Source: Trachelipus rathkii
Taxonomy: Eukaryota > Arthropoda > Malacostraca > Isopoda > Trachelipodidae
Reading direction: 5' to 3'
Assembly (NCBI GenBank): GCA_015478945.1
Contig: JABUQX010118823.1
Location: 1-10,000 of the forward strand
DNA: 10,000 bases
Within the stretch, counting starts at the first letter, position 1, and the number at the start of each line of letters is the position of its first letter. The position numbers and the translations under genes were made by a program. Positions 8,077 through 10,000 of the stretch are shown here, in pieces. The notes below the pieces were generated by a model, which made no database searches, was not told the origin of the DNA, and saw only the letters and a program-made list of their open reading frames with translations.

Positions 8077-8221
8077 TCTATATATATATATCTATATATA
8101 TTATATATTATATATAATATATATATATATTATTATATATTTATATATATACTATATATATATTATATATATAAGTTTATATATAATTATATCTATAATT
8201 ATATATATATATAGTATATAA
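8077..8221. repeat. (TA)n microsatellite tract 9
   Basis: Imperfect TA repeat directly right of the hAT element. Confidence 0.9.
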
Positions 8222-8331
8222 TGATGTGTATGGCATGTGAATTAGTACGGTTACCTCGATTCAAATATTAATTTTTCCGCAAAATACTGGCAATATTCGC
8301 CCAATATAAGTATACAAACATCCAAGGTGCC
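8222..8331. other. Small unique island between TA tracts
   Basis: About 110 bases of ordinary composition, bounded on both sides by TA repeat. No frame, inverted ends or known element recognised. Confidence 0.45.
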
Positions 8332-8575
8332 TATATATATATATATATATATATTATATCTATATTATATAATTATATTATATATATATTTATATATTAT
8401 TATATTATATATATATATAGTATATATATTATATATATATATTATATATATATATATATTATAAATATATATATTATATTTATACTATTATATATTATAT
8501 CTATATGTTTATATATAATATTAATATTAATATATATAATATATATATATTATATTATTATATATATATATATAT
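8332..8575. repeat. (TA)n microsatellite tract 10
   Basis: Imperfect TA repeat with many TAT/TTA interruptions. Confidence 0.9.
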
Positions 8576-8836
8576 TCAGTTGCGAATTCTGTGTATTTAA
8601 CTTCGAAAATGTTTAATTGATATTTTAAAAATGTTAAGACAGTACCCTAGGGATGAATCTCGACGATGTATATTGCCGGGGAGGGGGGAATTACGTTTAC
8701 AGGGAATCTCGTCCCTCCACCCTCTCCCACCGGACACCTCTCCTTATGTCGCAACCCCTCCCCTAGTTCCTTATTCTTCTTGCACCTTATTTCTAGAGAC
8801 CATCTAAGAAAGCAGGCACCTGGCATCAGTTGACGC
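8576..8836. other. Unassigned island with C-rich core
   Basis: The centre (about 8675-8770) is rich in CCTCCC/CCCCTCCC-type runs on the + strand, following GGGGAGGGGGG at about 8680-8689. The 63-codon minus-strand frame across it has an unremarkable composition and matches nothing I know. It is bounded by TA repeat on both sides, like the recognised mobile elements here, so an unclassified insertion is possible. Confidence 0.4.
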
Positions 8837-8895
8837 ATATATATAATATATACTATATATATATATATATAATATATTATATGTATATATATTAA

Positions 8896-8935
<40 letters not shown>

Positions 8936-8978
8936 TCATCATATTATATATATATTTATATATATATATATTATAAAT
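8837..8978. repeat. (TA)n microsatellite tract 11
   Basis: Imperfect TA repeat ending about 20 bases before the left arm of the foldback element. Confidence 0.9.
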
Positions 8979-8997
8979 AGTATCATGGTATATACTG

Positions 8998-9112
8998 CAG
9001 CGTTTCGAGTAGCCGTTCATATGTATCCTTTAAAAACATATTAATGTACCAGTAAAAAGAAATACATCTTTTTGGATCAGCGTAAATGTCTAGTTATGAG
9101 ACATTATTAAAT
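8998..9112 (+). repeat. Foldback element left arm
   Basis: Inverted partner of 9768-9876. The best-conserved part is the outer 30 bases, which differ at very few positions; similarity decays inward near the A/T-rich end. Confidence 0.75.
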
Positions 9113-9278
9113 AGAGCTATACATTTATTGAAATAATTGAGTATAACATAATGCAATTAATATGTTTGTGTTAATTGAAAAATTCTATCAAACATCTGGC
9201 ATCTCTAAAAACAGTTCATTATAACGGGGGTCTGAAACGCTAAAATCTCTCTCACGTTGCACAAAATTACAAGTACTT
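9113..9278. other. Foldback element interior, AT-rich part
   Basis: AT-rich sequence without a frame. AAACGCT at about 9235-9241 echoes the inverse of the arm terminus AGCGTTT, possibly an old internal copy of the end. Confidence 0.35.
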
Positions 9279-9343
9279 TATATATACTATATAATATATA
9301 TATATATATATTTATATGTAATATTATATATTTATTATATATA

Positions 9344-9388
<45 letters not shown>

Positions 9389-9422
9389 AGAATATATATA
9401 GTATATCTATAATATATATACT
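9279..9422. repeat. (TA)n microsatellite tract 12, inside the foldback element
   Basis: Imperfect TA repeat within the foldback element, directly beside its GC-rich core. Confidence 0.9.
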
Positions 9423-9645
9423 AGTAATACGGCGACAGTAAGGGGCTCGAGAGCGACGAGGAACATAGGGGGGACATTTTCCATATCCAGTAGGGGAGGG
9501 GCGAAGGAAACCCCGCGACACCCAAATACCATAGGCGGGGGTTCCGGAGACCCTCCGGAGGGGTGGAAATAGTCCTACACCCCGTCGTTTCCCGGAAGGC
9601 CGAGAGAGCCGACTCCTGCCATCGGGGCGGTATACCCTTTGGTAT
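9423..9645. other. GC-rich core of the foldback element
   Basis: Abruptly GC-rich block in an AT-rich setting, with many GGGG/CCCC runs. A compact hairpin CCGGAG-ACC-CTCCGG sits at 9544-9558. A minus-strand frame of 101 codons crosses the block (9683 down to 9378) with a Pro/Arg/Gly-rich product, but it reads into the TA repeat, has no recognisable domain, and another frame on the same strand is nearly as open. I do not call it a gene. It could be cargo captured by the element or an older insertion inside it. Confidence 0.5.
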
Positions 9646-9767
9646 TCTTTAGTTTTAAACACCACCCAATATTTAAAAGGCAATGTAAGGTTACGTTAAT
9701 TAAAATAAGTTTAAAATTACTATTCTACATTTTATTCACATTTTTTTAAAACCGATTTTTTTATTTT

Positions 9768-9876
9768 TTTAAAGAGTTTCATAGCTAAAATTTTACGCTG
9801 ATTCCAAAAAATGTATTCCTTTTACTGTAGCATTATAGTTTTTTAAGATACATATGAACGGCTAATCGAAACGCTG
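9768..9876 (-). repeat. Foldback element right arm
   Basis: Reverse complement of the left arm, ending ...TCGAAACGCTG at 9876. A TA repeat starts about 13 bases outside. Confidence 0.75.
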
Positions 9877-9887
9877 ACCTCATATTG

Positions 9888-9888
<1 letters not shown>

Positions 9889-9955
<67 letters not shown>

Positions 9956-9966
9956 ATATATATATA

Positions 9967-10000
<34 letters not shown>
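9889..10000. repeat. (TA)n microsatellite tract 13
   Basis: TA repeat, nearly pure for its first 55 bases or so, running off the window's right edge. Confidence 0.93.

Larger units (their letters stand above)
8998..9876. mobile_element. Unclassified foldback/MITE-like element
   Basis: The left arm (8998-9112) starts CAGCGTTTCGA and matches the reverse complement of the right arm (9768-9876), including GCCGTTCATATGTATC, AATACAT and ATCAGCGTAAA in the same order with scattered substitutions and small indels. About 655 bases lie between the arms: AT-rich DNA, a TA tract, and a GC-rich core. No transposase remnant is visible, so it would be non-autonomous. I could not find a convincing target duplication (left flank ends ATATACTG, right flank begins ACCTCATA), and the superfamily is unknown. 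CAG...CTG ends fit hAT but are not diagnostic. Confidence 0.75.

Noticed and set aside
6833..8083. Eight-base target-site duplication for the hAT element
   Set aside because: Both flanks are TA repeat, so any match is uninformative.
8647..8838. 63-codon minus-strand frame
   Set aside because: It crosses a C-rich tract with no domain; not distinguishable from chance.
9378..9683. 101-codon minus-strand frame
   Set aside because: Longest frame in the region, but it runs into the TA tract, sits in GC-rich sequence where stops are rare, and has no recognisable domain.

Overview
The window looks like non-genic, repeat-dominated nuclear DNA from an arthropod, most plausibly a decapod crustacean such as a penaeid shrimp. 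Three things point that way: an interstitial array of CCTAA/TTAGG, the arthropod telomere repeat; extreme TA-dinucleotide microsatellite content (13 tracts, by my count a little over a fifth of the window); and decayed Penelope-like and hAT transposons. The species assignment is inference. I found no intact host gene, tRNA, rRNA or CRISPR array, and no bacterial-style operon.

Layout. 1-780 is A-rich, with a degenerate tandem stretch and a short TTAGG relic. 780-1540 is a mixed-composition island without a recognisable gene. 1700-1776 and 5376-5474 hold two copies of a module made of a T-rich leader followed by a GGGGCC-type G-rich block. 2231-4825 is a large imperfect palindrome: two 5'-truncated Penelope-like retroelement copies, head to head around a 34-base spacer, each with reverse-transcriptase and GIY-YIG endonuclease remnants. 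6140-6235 is the interstitial telomeric array. 6841-8075 is a hAT-type DNA transposon carrying only the C-terminal part of a transposase in broken frames. 8998-9876 is an unclassified foldback element with arms of about 110 bases around a GC-rich core. Long TA tracts separate all of these.

How the parts fit together. Nothing here encodes a working pathway. The recurring pattern is islands of inserted DNA (Penelope pair, hAT, foldback element, telomeric array, smaller unknown islands), each bounded on both sides by TA microsatellite. This suggests either that the TA tracts act as landing sites or that insertions seed TA expansion. The two Penelope copies have lost complementary parts of the same catalytic domain. 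Their shared 5' limit and tiny spacer favour one inverted-duplication event over two independent insertions. All coding remnants are interrupted by many single-base indels, which fits old decay but could also reflect an unpolished long-read assembly.
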